64,000 bases of DNA from Lottia gigantea (GCF_000327385.1 NW_008708987.1:2712607-2776606), one strand, 5' to 3'. Shown: positions 12,765 through 22,639, counted from the first letter of the stretch. Notes: generated by a model from the sequence alone, not told the origin. Made by a program: numbers and translations.

Positions 12765-13060
12765 GCTGTCCTGATGAGGCTTGTGTACCCGAAACTCGTG
12801 TAGGTTATGAGGAGGTTTAGTTGATTATGTAGTTTTATTTGAATTGTAAAGAAAGCTAAACTTGGGATTTGGAAACACCAGAATCGAGTTCCATGGGGAA
12901 GACATTCTTCATTCATGCAACGACCCCTAGACCAAACATCCCACTAGGATCCAGAGGATGGGGTACCCCGAACACGTGTAGCTTGTGATGAGCGTTAATA
13001 GATTATATTGTGTTTTGTGAATTCAAAAGAAAGATCGAGTTGTAAGGTGAAGACAGGCAT
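12765..13060 (+). repeat. Tandem pair with hammerhead-ribozyme core
   Basis: Two diverged units about 180 bp apart. The first carries an intact core: CTGATGA (12771-12777), a short stem II GG...CC, then GAAAC (12791-12795), followed by 'tcgtgtag'. The second has the degraded equivalent, 'gaggatggggtaccccgaac' near 12954-12971. Both continue with 'aattg/caaaagaaag'. Tandem units with hammerheads are the hallmark of retrozymes and related short elements, and Penelope-like elements use the same minimal motif. The stem II of copy 1 is only two clear base pairs, so activity is uncertain. Confidence 0.5.
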
Positions 13061-13139
13061 GAAACAACCCAGGCCCTAATACATCTAGAATCGAAGGTGA
13101 TCAATCTTTTTTGTTTAGTTTCAATGCATTCAGGTAAGT

Positions 13140-13205
13140 AGGTAGATGGCAAGTTAACGTTCGCTTCCAGCGGATGCTGATATCACAAACTAGGTAGTTG
13201 TTGGT
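13140..13205 (-). repeat. Dispersed copy of the 34.7-kb repeat unit
   Basis: 'gttcgcttccagcggatgc' with 'gatatcacaaactaggtag' is the reverse complement of the unit repeated several times at 34640-34950, so that unit is a dispersed repeat and not only a local array. Confidence 0.65.
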
Positions 13206-13493
13206 AGTCGTAGTAGTTAGTAATGCATTCATTAAGAGGTTGGACTATATGTTGTTCTTACCCAATTCAGATAATTATATTATATATATCAAAGTATGTT
13301 AACTTATCAATTCCGACTTACCCCGAAAACAACAGCTAGCCTTGAACCGGAACTAAAATTTAACCAAGATACAAATCAGATCTGCATCGAACCTTTTGTA
13401 TACATGTAACGTAGGAAAAAAGTATTTAGTGCCATCGTCTTGACAATTTTTTCTCACTGGTTTATAACAGTTCTCTTTCCATATCAAAAATTA

Positions 13494-13700
13494 TTACAAT
13501 GATTTTGTGGAATCGTTTGAAATTTTCACTGAAATCACATTAGACTCTCGAGACAGTGTTTGAATTTTAATGAAACGAGAATCGACAAATGAACTGTATG
13601 TATCCTGATGGTATTTTGTCTTCTGTTTTAGATGTCTACAGAAAGAACGATTGTTTTGTTCAAGTTTTTTGATAGCTGATAGGGAATCCTTTTGATACAG
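13494..13700 (-). CDS. Weak candidate exon, unknown
   Basis: An open minus-strand frame of about 70 residues begins at a possible acceptor (ACAATAG|C) directly beside a MITE A end (about 13722-13778) and ends in a stop at 13494. It is Ser/Lys-rich without a recognised domain. Its phase does not join cleanly to the 15.6-19.4 kb gene, which already has a good terminal exon. It could be a chance frame. Confidence 0.2.
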   Translation of the reverse strand: MYQKDSLSAIKKLEQNNRSFCRHLKQKTKYHQDTYSSFVDSRFIKIQTLSRESNVISVKISNDSTKSL

Positions 13701-13721
13701 GTAAGCGCCATGTTTGCTATT

Positions 13722-13778
13722 GTAAGGATTGTAAGGAGGTTTTCTCAAGTGTATTGGCGACACTGATAGCATCAACCT
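13722..13778. mobile_element. MITE family A, one terminal arm
   Basis: 'ggattgtaaggaggttttctc' is followed by 'gtattggcgacactgatagc', which matches one arm of the element complete at 25840-26117. The other arm is absent. It abuts the inverted copy of the tRNA-like repeat. Confidence 0.65.
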
Positions 13779-13779
13779 A

Positions 13780-13940
13780 ATCGCCTAGCAGACGCCAAGC
13801 CACAAAAAGACAGTGTTCCAACCCAGAGTTTAGAGGAGGGTTAGATTTTATGGGTTTAAAGAATCTATGTTTTAACATTGTTATGCGAGGTGATACCTTT
13901 TCACCAATATTTTGGGGTGCAATATGCCCGAATTAAAAAT
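13780..13940 (-). mobile_element. tRNA-like repeat copy 2, inverted
   Basis: The reverse complement of about 13780-13870 matches 4829-4935: 'acccataaaa', 'taaccc', 'ttggaac', 'gtctttttgtg' and 'gtctgctaggcgatt'. The stretch carrying the A box is deleted in this copy. Confidence 0.6.
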
Positions 13941-14228
13941 ACTATTTGAAGTGTCAAAACGAAGTAAGCAGACACGGATGTAGGATTAAATATTTCAATC
14001 CTGTGGAATTCAATTGAAAGATCGGGACCGGTTCTATAAAAAATATTATAATAATAGCTTGTTGTTACTGTAGAAATTTTATATTGGGGAATACTATACT
14101 TGTGACAACACCTTCCTTGAATTGAAATTTGCTAATAAAGGTATCGATGCCATCAGAATAAGCCAAAATTTTACATCGTAAGCATGTTTTTAAACACGTT
14201 TCCTCTCACATTATCTACATGATCAATG

Positions 14229-14398
14229 ATCATCAGTTACGTCCCTTGAACTATTGAAATTGAAGATAAATGTTTTTTCATCAGTTACGTCCCTTGAACT
14301 TTTGAAATTGAAGATAAATGTTTTTTCATCAGTTACGTCCCTTGAACTTTTGAAATTGAATGTTTTTTCATCAGTTACGTCCCTTGAACTTTTTAAAT
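14229..14398. repeat. 48-bp tandem repeat, about 3.5 copies
   Basis: Units containing 'catcagttacgtcccttgaac' and 'tttgaaattgaagataaatg' repeat at 48 bp, one unit being shortened to about 39 bp. A single related unit occurs near 61244-61290. It lies in the first copy of the local duplication; the second copy has a retroelement fragment at the corresponding place. Confidence 0.85.
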
Positions 14399-14467
14399 TC
14401 GTCACCAAGTCGCCATTTCTTCTGTTGGTGCATTCCTATTTGTAGTGTTTGTTGAGTAACTATGACG

Positions 14468-14650
14468 AGTGTGCTACAGGCTTTGCACGTTGAAGATCCC
14501 TCGACAGATGGAAATCGAAAAAGAGCAGGCTAGTGCCGCTGTCCTGGTAAAATTTCACACATTGTACCCTGCATGTCGTTGCCCGTCTTCATTAGCTCAC
14601 ATGGTGCAGAAAAGTAGGACGTAAAACTCCATTCATTTCATTTCATTTTC
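14468..14650 (+). mobile_element. SINE copy (first of a duplicated pair)
   Basis: Contains 'gtgctacaggctttgcacg', 'gatccctcgacagatgg', 'gccgctgtcctgg' and the 'gtaggacgtaaaactcc' tail. It shares its unusual variants ('ctttgcacg', 'cagatgg') with the copy at 15370-15552, so the two arose by local duplication and not by separate insertion. Confidence 0.85.
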
Positions 14651-14668
14651 ACCCCTTCCTCCAATTAT

Positions 14669-14745
14669 TCAGTCTTCTTTACGGCTACAGCTGAACAGTC
14701 TTCTGAAGAATTTTCTCATTCGGCTGTTTTTCTTCTTCATTTCAA
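14669..14745 (-). pseudogene. Duplicate of the terminal exon of the 15.6-19.4 kb gene
   Basis: This 77-bp block is identical to the predicted last exon at 15573-15649, with the same acceptor (CTGTCTTTCAG) and the same stop, and the flanking intron is also near-identical. It is a host-gene exon duplicate. It could be a dead copy or an alternative terminal exon, since it lies on the 3' side and its phase is right. Confidence 0.6.
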
Positions 14746-14877
14746 CTGAAAGACAGAATAATTTTCACTCATATCTTTCATTAGAACTAACTTTATCAAT
14801 TAAACCTAGGCTTTCTCTGACAATCAATATGATGCCCAGTTGAGTAGTTCAACTGCAGAGACACATCAAGTGTTTCG

Positions 14878-14963
14878 AACCCACAAATTACTGATTCCAC
14901 ATCTCCGTGTATTTCTAGAATTCTAAAAAAATCAAACTCTACACGCAAACTGCGATACCATCG
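14878..14963 (-). pseudogene. Diverged duplicate of the end of the repeat exon
   Basis: On the minus strand it matches the non-repetitive end of the gene's fifth exon (15960-16020), sharing 'ttctagaaatacacggagat'. Substitutions are frequent, yet the frame stays open. The decapeptide repeats and the GTAAGT donor of the original are missing, so it is probably nonfunctional. Confidence 0.6.
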
Positions 14964-15028
14964 GAATAAGCCGAATTTTACATCGTAAGCATGTCATTAA
15001 ACTCGTTCGTCCGTATTTCCTCTCACAT

Positions 15029-15259
15029 GATCTATCTCATTTTCCAATCGTCAATATACTTTTTATGTGCAGCAACATTCCTCATTGCTCAGCTTATGGA
15101 GTATACGTGTCTCAATTGGTACGATACTCTAGAGCATGTTCTCTCTATTCTGATTTCTTAGCTACGTCTAAACATTTAACATCTAAGCTAAAACTACAAG
15201 GCTATTTACCTAATCGACTCAAAATCTCACTTACGAAATTTTACGGGCCGCCATCATGA
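15029..15259 (+). mobile_element. Orphan C-terminal piece of a retroelement reverse transcriptase protein
   Basis: The translation carries the phrases FPIVN, CSNIP, AYGVYVSQLVRYSRAC and KFYG in order. I recognise these as the conserved extreme C-terminus of a retrotransposon polyprotein family common in aquatic invertebrates, probably LINE-class. No RT palm motif, endonuclease or ends are present, so this is a small fossil fragment. It sits in the second copy of the local duplication where the first has the 48-bp array. Confidence 0.55.
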
Positions 15260-15369
15260 CTAATTAAAAAATATAAAATATCATCGTAGAATTTTTTTTG
15301 CGTAACCAAGTCGTCAATTTTTCTGTTGGTGCGTTCCTATTTTTAGTGTTTGTTGAGCAGCTATGACGG

Positions 15370-15552
15370 ATGTTCTACAGGCTTTGCACGTTGAAGATCC
15401 CTCGACAGATGGAAATCGAAAAGAGCTAAAAGGCTATTTCCGCTGTCCTGGCAAAATGTCCCTCATTGCATCCTGCATGGTGTTGCCTATCTTCATTAGC
15501 CCACATGGTGCAGAAAAGTAGGACGTACAACTCCATTCATTTCATTTCATTT
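15370..15552 (+). mobile_element. SINE copy (second of the duplicated pair)
   Basis: Same SINE and same diagnostic variants as 14468-14650, here immediately 3' of the terminal exon of the minus-strand gene, so it probably lies in that gene's 3' UTR or downstream flank in antisense orientation. Confidence 0.85.
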
Positions 15553-15572
15553 TCACCCCTTCATCCAATTAT

Positions 15573-18500
15573 TCAGTCTTCTTTACGGCTACAGCTGAAC
15601 AGTCTTCTGAAGAATTTTCTCATTCGGCTGTTTTTCTTCTTCATTTCAACTGAAAGACAGAATAATTTTCACTCATATCTTTCATTAGAACTAACTTTAT
15701 CAATTAAACCTAGGCTTTCTCTGACAATCAATATGATGCCCAGTGAAGTAGGTCAACAGCAGTAGCCAGGAAGGGGGGGGGGACCCAAATGATATAGCTC
15801 TATTGTCTCCTAGTCTCTCTCCCCCCCCTAACAAACAAAAAATTAAAACTAACCATATGAGTTTGCTTAACTTACCTTTTTGTTTGTTTACCACTTCAGT
15901 ATTCTTGAGTATATTTTTACTTTGAATGACTTTTTCTGGGTTACGACCTTTGAACCCATAAATTAATGATTCCACATCTCCGTGTATTTCTAGAATTTTA
16001 TAAATATCGAACTCTTCATGCAAACTTTTTTCTTCTAGTAAACCTTCACTCGAACTACTTTCTTCTTGTAAACCTTCACTCTGACTACTTTCTTCTTGTA
16101 AACCTTCACTCGAACTACTTTCTCCTTGTAAACCTTCACTCTGACTACTTTCTTCTTGTAAACCTTCACTCGAACTACTTTCTTCTAGTAAACCTTCACT
16201 CAAACTACTTTCTTCTTGTAAACCTTCACTCAAACTACTTTCTCCTTGTAAACCTTCACTCTGACTACTTTCTTCTAGTAAACCTTCACTCGAACTACTT
16301 TCTTCTTGTAAACCTTCACTCGAACTACTTTCTTCTTGTAAACCTTCACTCAAACTACTTTCTCCTTGTAAACCATCACTCGAACTACTTGCNNNNNNNN
16401 NNNNNNNNNNNNNNNNNNNNNNNNNNNNNNNNNNNNNNNNNNNNNNNNNNNNNNNNNNNNNNNNNNNNNNNNNNNNNNNNNNNNNNNNNNNNNNNNNNNN
16501 NNNNNNNNNNNNNNNNNNNNNNNNNNNNNNNNNNNNNNNNNNNNNNNNNNNNNNNNNNNNNNNNNNNNNNNNNNNNNNNNNNNNNNNNNNNNNNNNNNNN
16601 NNNNNNNNNNNNNNNNNNNNNNNNNNNNNNNNNNNNNNNNNNNNNNNNNNNNNNNNNNNNNNNNNNNNNNNNNNNNNNNNNNNNNNNNNNNNNNNNNNNN
16701 NNNNNNNNNNNNNNNNNNNNNNNNNNNNNNNNNNNNNNNNNNNNNNNNNNNNNNNNNNNNNNNNNNNNNNNNNNNNNNNNNNNNNNNNNNNNNNNNNNNN
16801 NNNNNNNNNNNNNNNNNNNNNNNNNNNNNNNNNNNNNNNNNNNNNNNNNNNNNNNNNNNNNNNNNNNNNNNNNNNNNNNNNNNNNNNNNNNNNNNNNNNN
16901 NNNNNNNNNNNNNNNNNNNNNNNNNNNNNNNNNNNNNNNNNNNNNNNNNNNNNNNNNNNNNNNNNNNNNNNNNNNNNNNNNNNNNNNNNNNNNNNNNNNN
17001 NNNNNNNNNNNNNNNNNNNNNNNNNNNNNNNNNNNNNNNNNNNNNNNNNNNNNNNNNNNNNNNNNNNNNNNNNNNNNNNNNNNNNNNNNNNNNNNNNNNT
17101 TTTTGCTTTTCTTGTCAAGATGGGACTAGAAGAGGTACAGTAACCAGTACGATCTTTAAATTTGGCTTCCATTTAATTTTAAAATAGTTTTGTATTTTTA
17201 GATTTTAATTGAGTTTTGAAATGGTATTATATTTTAAGATGGACAGTGAATATCAATTGTCATATATTGAAGAGAAGATTACCTTCTGTAGTTAAAGCTG
17301 TTTGTTTCTGTCCCTCTAACAGGATAACTTGTCGCTCTTCTAAATTCATTCTCACTGCAAAAAATATTGTTATAGTAATAAGATGTTGATAGTCAAGTTT
17401 ATATATTTTCAGGAAAGGGAGGGTTTGATTCTCCTTCAGACCTAGTATAGGATAGAACTAACTCTTCATTGAGAAAATCGGAATAGGTTTTCTAGGTTGG
17501 TAGAAAGAAATATCTATACCTCTATTCCAGCCTCTGATAGCTATTTTGAGAGTTGTAGGCTGGTGTAAACCGATATCAAAATATCCATCAGAGTCTTAGG
17601 TTGGTTTTATTTCCATGTTCATCTTTCAAACAAAATTTGGATATGGCATAGAAAAGCTTACTGATCACAAAACACAAGGACTTAGCAAGATCTTCAATAG
17701 TTCTCTCTGATTTTTTGAATAATCCACCACGCATTCTGTCTCTTTCAAATACCAGCTGTAGAGCGGGAACAGTCATATAATCAACGCTAGTCATATAGGT
17801 ATAACATTTTATATCAGACTGTAATAATGAAGGACTGTCGACATCCTCTACATTGTTTCCTAATAATACTTTACATATCTCTTGAATCTTGTCCTGTGTC
17901 TTACCTACCAGAGATAAAATGAATAGAATTATGATGGGATGTGACAGGGGTGGAGGGATGGAGGGATGGAGGAAGGGGATGGTCAGGAGCAATATAGTAA
18001 GCTCACAGAGACTGTTGGTATGATGAATAGGGGTAGGGAATACTTGGGGTGGTGTGGGATGGAGCAATATAGCAGACCCACAGAGACTTGTGGTATGATG
18101 AATAGGGGTAGGGAATGCTTGGGGTGGGGTAGGGAGGAGCAATATATTAGGCTCACAGACACTGGTGGTATGATGAACAGGGGTAGGGAATGCTTGGGAT
18201 GGGGAGTAGCAATATGGCAGACCCACAGACACTGATGATAGTGGGAATGGGGGTAGGGAATGGTGGTAGGGAATGGGGGTAGGGAAAGGTGGTAGGGAAA
18301 GGGGGTAGGGAATGGGGGTAGGGAATATGGGTAGGGAATAAGGGTAGGTAATGGATGTAGGGGTAGTAGAGTTTTACTGTATCAGTTAAACACTCACCAG
18401 CCTCTGTTACTCTAAAACCATCTTCACCTCGTTTTCTCGAGAATCCCATCTTTCCGTCAATTTGGATGGATTCAATCGAGTCATTGATTGAATAGGCTAT

Positions 18501-19363
18501 AATAGGATCTGATGTGTTGAACCTTTTTGATTTCCTGAATTTCAGTCTATCAGTATTTTTTGCAGTGTTACCCTCATCCCTTTGAATTCTTTTGATGGGT
18601 TTTGACTTTTGAGGCGAAGTCCAACGGGAACTTTCTGTTCCATAATGTTGCATTGGCGGCATTGTTGCCATTGGTGGAGATGACCACCGAAAACTGCACG
18701 TGCCATTTCTGAATTGAGGCAATTGAGATGAATCCCAACGGAAACCTTGTCTCATTCCACAGCTTGAAATTGGTGAAGATGACCATCCTAAACCTTCACC
18801 TCGATTTCTCTCTGGACCGGCATTCCTGACTCTATCCATAGTATGGAATCTGTCCCGGGGAGCACTCTCCCAGTTGTAACTTCCGGTACCACATCTCGGT
18901 ATCCATCCTGAATTTGGTGGATAATATCCAGAATCTGAAATTAAAAATTCCCCCAAATATCAGGCTCCCATTTAACAAAATAGGTTGAGTTTTTTTTACG
19001 TTGCCCATACGGTCATATCATTTCATATAATTAGATATTTCGAGCAATCTCATTGGTTAAAAAGATCACTGCAATGATATCAACCAATCAGAGAATTCAG
19101 TATTCAATAGTTATAGTATATTCTTCACTAACGAGTATCTGTTCTGATTCTATCCACAGAAAAGTAGGACGTAAAACTCATTTATGATTCAGTCCTACAA
19201 AATGACACAATCTAATCCGAGTTAAAAGCCAATTTTATTTTCCAATACGGTAGATTTAAACGCTGATGTTACGAATTCAGATAAATTAATCTTTGTACTT
19301 ACAAGGAACACCTTGTGGTCTGGAATAATCTCCGTGATTTCTGTGAGAATTATATTCTGACAT
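15573..19363 (-). CDS. Unrecognised gene with W-S-P repeats and a large decapeptide-repeat exon
   Basis: Six exons are predicted on the minus strand: 19363-19303, 18934-18398, 17904-17662, 17354-17283, 17165-15876 and 15649-15573, all joined by phase-1 introns and giving about 759 residues if the gap size is right. ATG 19363 starts MSEYNSHRNH, with no signal peptide. Residues 22-115 hold imperfect repeats around RW-S-S-P. Residues 130-200 are basic. Residues 201-305 (exons 3-4) are the most domain-like, with predicted helices around QDKIQEICKVLL and NLEERQVILLEGQ. Exon 5 encodes at least 12 copies of a decapeptide like SSSSEGLQEE, truncated by the 707-N gap. The C-terminus is strongly basic (KFFRRLFSCSRKED). 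No transmembrane segment was seen. The exon-5 acceptor has a weak pyrimidine tract; the other sites are good. I recognise no family. Composition suggests an intracellular, largely disordered protein. The uniform phase supports the model. Confidence 0.65.
16025..16392 (-). repeat. 30-bp coding minisatellite
   Basis: At least 12 units of 30 bp, each coding ten residues of the type GLQEESSSSE on the minus strand, run straight into the assembly gap. Variants alternate in higher-order fashion (E/Q at one site, Q/L at another), and changes are mostly frame-preserving. The antisense strand is also open, a side effect of the repeat length being a multiple of three. Confidence 0.9.
16393..17099. other. 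Assembly gap (707 N) in the repeat exon
   Basis: A run of N lies inside exon 5 of the minus-strand gene, bounded on the low side by the decapeptide array. The flanking frames agree across the stated length, but the true length is probably set by the number of 30-bp units and is unknown. Confidence 0.95.
17985..18350. repeat. Intronic minisatellites, about 75 bp and about 14 bp units
   Basis: Within the intron 17905-18397 of the minus-strand gene, four units of about 75 bp ('agcaatat..ag' to 'ggggtagggaat') pass into a run of 'gggtagggaatg'-like 13-14-bp units. The shorter unit is a piece of the longer one, so one array probably seeded the other. Long open frames across it are repeat artefacts. 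Confidence 0.85.
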
Positions 19364-19407
19364 GTTCAACGTCGCTGAGTTCATAGAATGTTTCCAACGT
19401 TATATTA

Positions 19408-19415
19408 TGACGTCA
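19408..19415. promoter_or_regulatory. CRE palindrome upstream of the minus-strand gene
   Basis: TGACGTCA lies 45 bp upstream of the predicted start codon at 19363, a normal place for a promoter-proximal CREB/CREM-type site. No TATA box is evident. Whether it is used is unknown. Confidence 0.4.
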
Positions 19416-19483
19416 TAGTAGGGAACGCTTAGCAATGAAGGCTTAACGCTTATCCAATCAGAGTCCGAGTTATAAATTCTAAT

Positions 19484-19550
19484 TGAAATCAAATGAAATG
19501 GAGTTTTATGTCCCATATTTCTGTACCATATTTGGCATTTAAATGTTGTC
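19484..19550 (-). mobile_element. SINE tail fragment, inverted
   Basis: 'aatgaaatggagttttatg' followed by 'tttctgtaccatat' is the reverse complement of the SINE 3' end. A second short tail piece in plus orientation is at about 19155-19190. Confidence 0.6.
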
Positions 19551-19589
19551 AGAGTGGTCCTTAGCCTACCCCTTTTAGATCCCAACTGA

Positions 19590-19856
19590 TTAAAGGGATA
19601 CTACGTCTTAGAATAAACATAAAATTTAAACATTTTAAACTGGTCCAATAAGAGCATTATATTCATCAGTAGATATACCTGGTGTCATAAATAACATAAC
19701 AGGATCCTTATATAATCCGATAAATCCAAAAACTTAATAAAAATGCAATTAACTACTGAAAATATTATAATATTATGATATTATAAATATATACTCATAT
19801 TGACCATTCTTGAGAATTAAATTTTATGTTCATTCTAAGACGTAGTATCATTTTAA
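19590..19856. mobile_element. MITE family C, TTAA-flanked, 267 bp
   Basis: TTAA followed by 'agggatactacgtcttag' and about 20 more bases is mirrored by the reverse complement ending 'ctaagacgtagtatcattttaa'-like at 19856. The terminal inverted repeats are about 40 bp with few mismatches and TTAA stands at both ends. The centre is AT-rich without coding potential. Confidence 0.8.
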
Positions 19857-19859
19857 CCA

Positions 19860-21510
19860 CGTAAAAGTGTCTAATGACAATCCGACAGAAACTACGCGGT
19901 TTTACGATACTCATGAAAAATTGTTTTTGAGTGTGAGCAAAATACAGCTACCTAATCTGAAGAAGAAATCCAAATCCCGTAATGGTCTGTGGTGTACTTA
20001 TGGATTTTGTTTTTGAGAATATTTTTTGGACTCATGATTTAAGACGGACAAAACGATTTCGTCTATTTCAGAGATATATTTGGGAAAATCTCGATACCTT
20101 CTCTTTAAGATTTCGGATTCGTTAACTAGACCTCTGTTGTGTTCGCTTGGAAGAAGTTTTAGATGAAATGGTGGGCCAGTTTATGGGCTTCGTTAACCAC
20201 TATTTCTGACTTTCTGACTAGAGAATGGTAATGAAGCGGGAGTGATGTATTAATGACGTAATTAATCAATATAATGTAATATCTAAGATGAAATATGACG
20301 AATGTGAATTTCTTTATGTTGTTTGGGAAAGTGAAAACAGCTCATGCATCATCTTTCTTGGTACTTTTCCCTTGAGATACTTATTTCTTTTGTGACTCTA
20401 GCGTTAGAGTTGAATCGTCAATTTCAGCGTTCAGAGAGTAGTCTAATGCTGCCGTCTTGGCAAAATTTCCCTCATTGCTCACTGCATGGAGTGAATCAGG
20501 TGCAGAATATCTCTCATCTATCGTGTCTCTAATAAACCAGACTGATATCAGCTCTGACAACTCGACTCTTATAATAGAAACTTCTATTAACATTCCACTG
20601 TTAATGATGAAAATATTATTAATTTTTAATAGCAAAGTAATTGCGTAACATTTACAATAAAAACTATAGGCCAAACTATTTTATTGATTTTATCAAAGTC
20701 TTTGTTATCGGTTGTTAGACTGCTATACAGACTTTACCTTTGTTTAAAACCATCTTTTATAGATGTTTGTAAAAGGTAAAAATGAAATGTCGTGTAAGTT
20801 GATGTTTTAGCAGGACTTTTTTTATGTGTTACAGATCGAGTCTGCCCTTGACGAAGTAAGGATCTGACGGTTTTGAAAACGGTTGACAAAGGTAAGAGTG
20901 GAATTCTTTGTAAATGTTGTTATTTAAACTCTACATCTGTTTGTATATACTTTAGATTGTATGTGTCTTTCTAGATTGCAAGAGAAAGTAAAATTAAATT
21001 CAAAATTAAGAAAAAAATGTGGCTCATATATTTGTGAAATTTTGCCGATTAAATGGTTACATTTCTAGGATTTTCGAATTTATTGCAGGGCGTTCTTCGC
21101 CCTGCTTTGTTTTCGTATTGATTTTTTTTTCGTCTACGGCGGGCCGGTTTTCTCGGAAATGGCAACAGGTACGGCAAAACAGACTTCGTGACGTTTCGTA
21201 ACTTGCGGCTAATCCCAGCTTAAATGTAAAACGAAAATTGTCTGAGCAACATGAAGCAACGTTAGCAAAAATACGGAAAATGGACTCTAGAGGGCGTGTT
21301 TATCAACCGATTTTGGTCGGGTTTCATTCATCATATTTCTTGTAACAAAGGACATATGATAGCAGTTGAAAATTTTCGAAAAATACTATTTCGGTTGTTA
21401 TTTGGCGGCTTGACTTGAAACTTACATGGTCTAGAACACCAGCATACTTCCGGTTTCGATATTAGTACTTCCCGTGGTATCACTTCCGGTGAATTTGAGT
21501 TATGTCCAAA
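19860..21510. other. Intergenic with SINE scraps
   Basis: A partial SINE middle section (about 20430-20500: 'tctaatgctgccgtcttgg', 'ttccctcattgctcactgc') is present. Around 20836-20895 'cttgacgaag...ttgaaaacggttgac' faintly recalls a degraded Penelope-type hammerhead end. Nothing else was supported. Confidence 0.4.
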
Positions 21511-21514
21511 ATTT

Positions 21515-21755
21515 GTGTTTGTCTGGAGGTAAGAGGGCCTGACATGAAAAAAGCGTCTATTCGTTCGGATGGTACATAAAACCGAGGCCCAGTGTGCAAC
21601 AGGCTGTGCACGTTAAACATTCCCCAACAGTTGGAAATCGAAATAAGAGTCGGTTAATGACGCTCTCCTGGAATTTTTTTTTATTGCACCCGTTTTCATT
21701 AGCCCACATAATGCAGAAAAGTAGGACGTTAAACTCCATTCATTTCATTTTTATT
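21515..21755 (+). mobile_element. SINE copy, nearly complete body
   Basis: Runs from 'gcctgacatgaaaaaagcg' through 'cgtctattcgttcggatgg', 'ctgtgcacgttaaa' and 'cagttggaaatcg' to 'gtaggacgttaaactcc' and the T-rich tail. The polymerase III box region is not recognisable. Confidence 0.8.
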
Positions 21756-22154
21756 TTATTTGTCTGGTCTGCTGACTTAATGAAGAATTGTAAATGTCAT
21801 GTAGCCATTGTGAGACACCAGAAAAACTATGTGCAATCTATTTCATAACATAATATTTATAAATTTATGATTGCAATAAAATACAAACTAATAAATTGGT
21901 TGACTGGATTCCCAGTAAAATATTAGAGATGATATCAGGCTGATCAAAGACATTCCAGGAACTGCAGGAACTTTATTATGATTATAGTTTCCAAGACTAG
22001 AGGTGACTTCATCAAACAGAATACTCATACTATCTCTCTGCTTTCTTTATACTTTTCTTTCATTAATCATAATTCAGATAAATTCAGTTTTGATTATTAA
22101 ACATAGGCTTGGTCCCATTCTTCGACTTTGTCTTTGTCAGTGAGTCAAAGTGGT

Positions 22155-22268
22155 CGAGGGATTGTAAAGATGTTTTCTTAACTCTTTTTGTGTATTTGGA
22201 ACGCTGATAGTATCAAATTGTTTCAGTCAGATGTCTGTGGTTCCTGTAATTATAGAAAAGTTTAACCA

Positions 22269-22317
<49 letters not shown>

Positions 22318-22626
22318 CAAAAAGCTGCTTATGAATTAATCTTTAAAGATCATTTGCAATAGTTACTTCATAAACGACTCGTAGAATTGCAGGAACCACA
22401 GACTGTAAATTGGAATGATGCAAATTGATGCTCTCAGTGTCTCCAATACTGCTGCGAATGCTACTTGCTAATAATGTCTTTGCGATAGCTACGTCATAAA
22501 ATGCTGAGTTTAAGTGGAATTGCAGGAACCATAGATGTTTGAATGTAAATCAGATTGATGTAAATTGATGCTATCAATATACCTAATACACTTAAAATAT
22601 TTACAAAACCTTTTTACAATCTCTTT
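22155..22626. mobile_element. MITE family A copies with embedded (ATCT)n
   Basis: Left-arm sequence ('agggattgtaaagatgtttt') and right arms ('gaattgcaggaaccacagac', 'gatgct.tcagtgtc') occur around a (ATCT)n microsatellite of about 48 bp (22269-22317). A second right-end copy follows to about 22626. The arrangement looks like one element with an internal microsatellite plus a rearranged partial copy. Confidence 0.65.
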
Positions 22627-22639
22627 AATAACATGTATT

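Noticed and set aside
15966-17129. Long plus-strand open frame of repeated LHSNYFLLVN-type decapeptides
   Set aside because: It is the antisense of the 30-bp coding minisatellite. The minus frame has matching splice sites, unique flanking sequence and a sensible composition, while the plus frame has none.
18153-18956. Minus-strand frame extending past the splice donor at 18398 into Pro-rich repeats
   Set aside because: A strong GTGAGT donor ends the exon and the rest is an intronic minisatellite. The Pro/Tyr repeats are an artefact.
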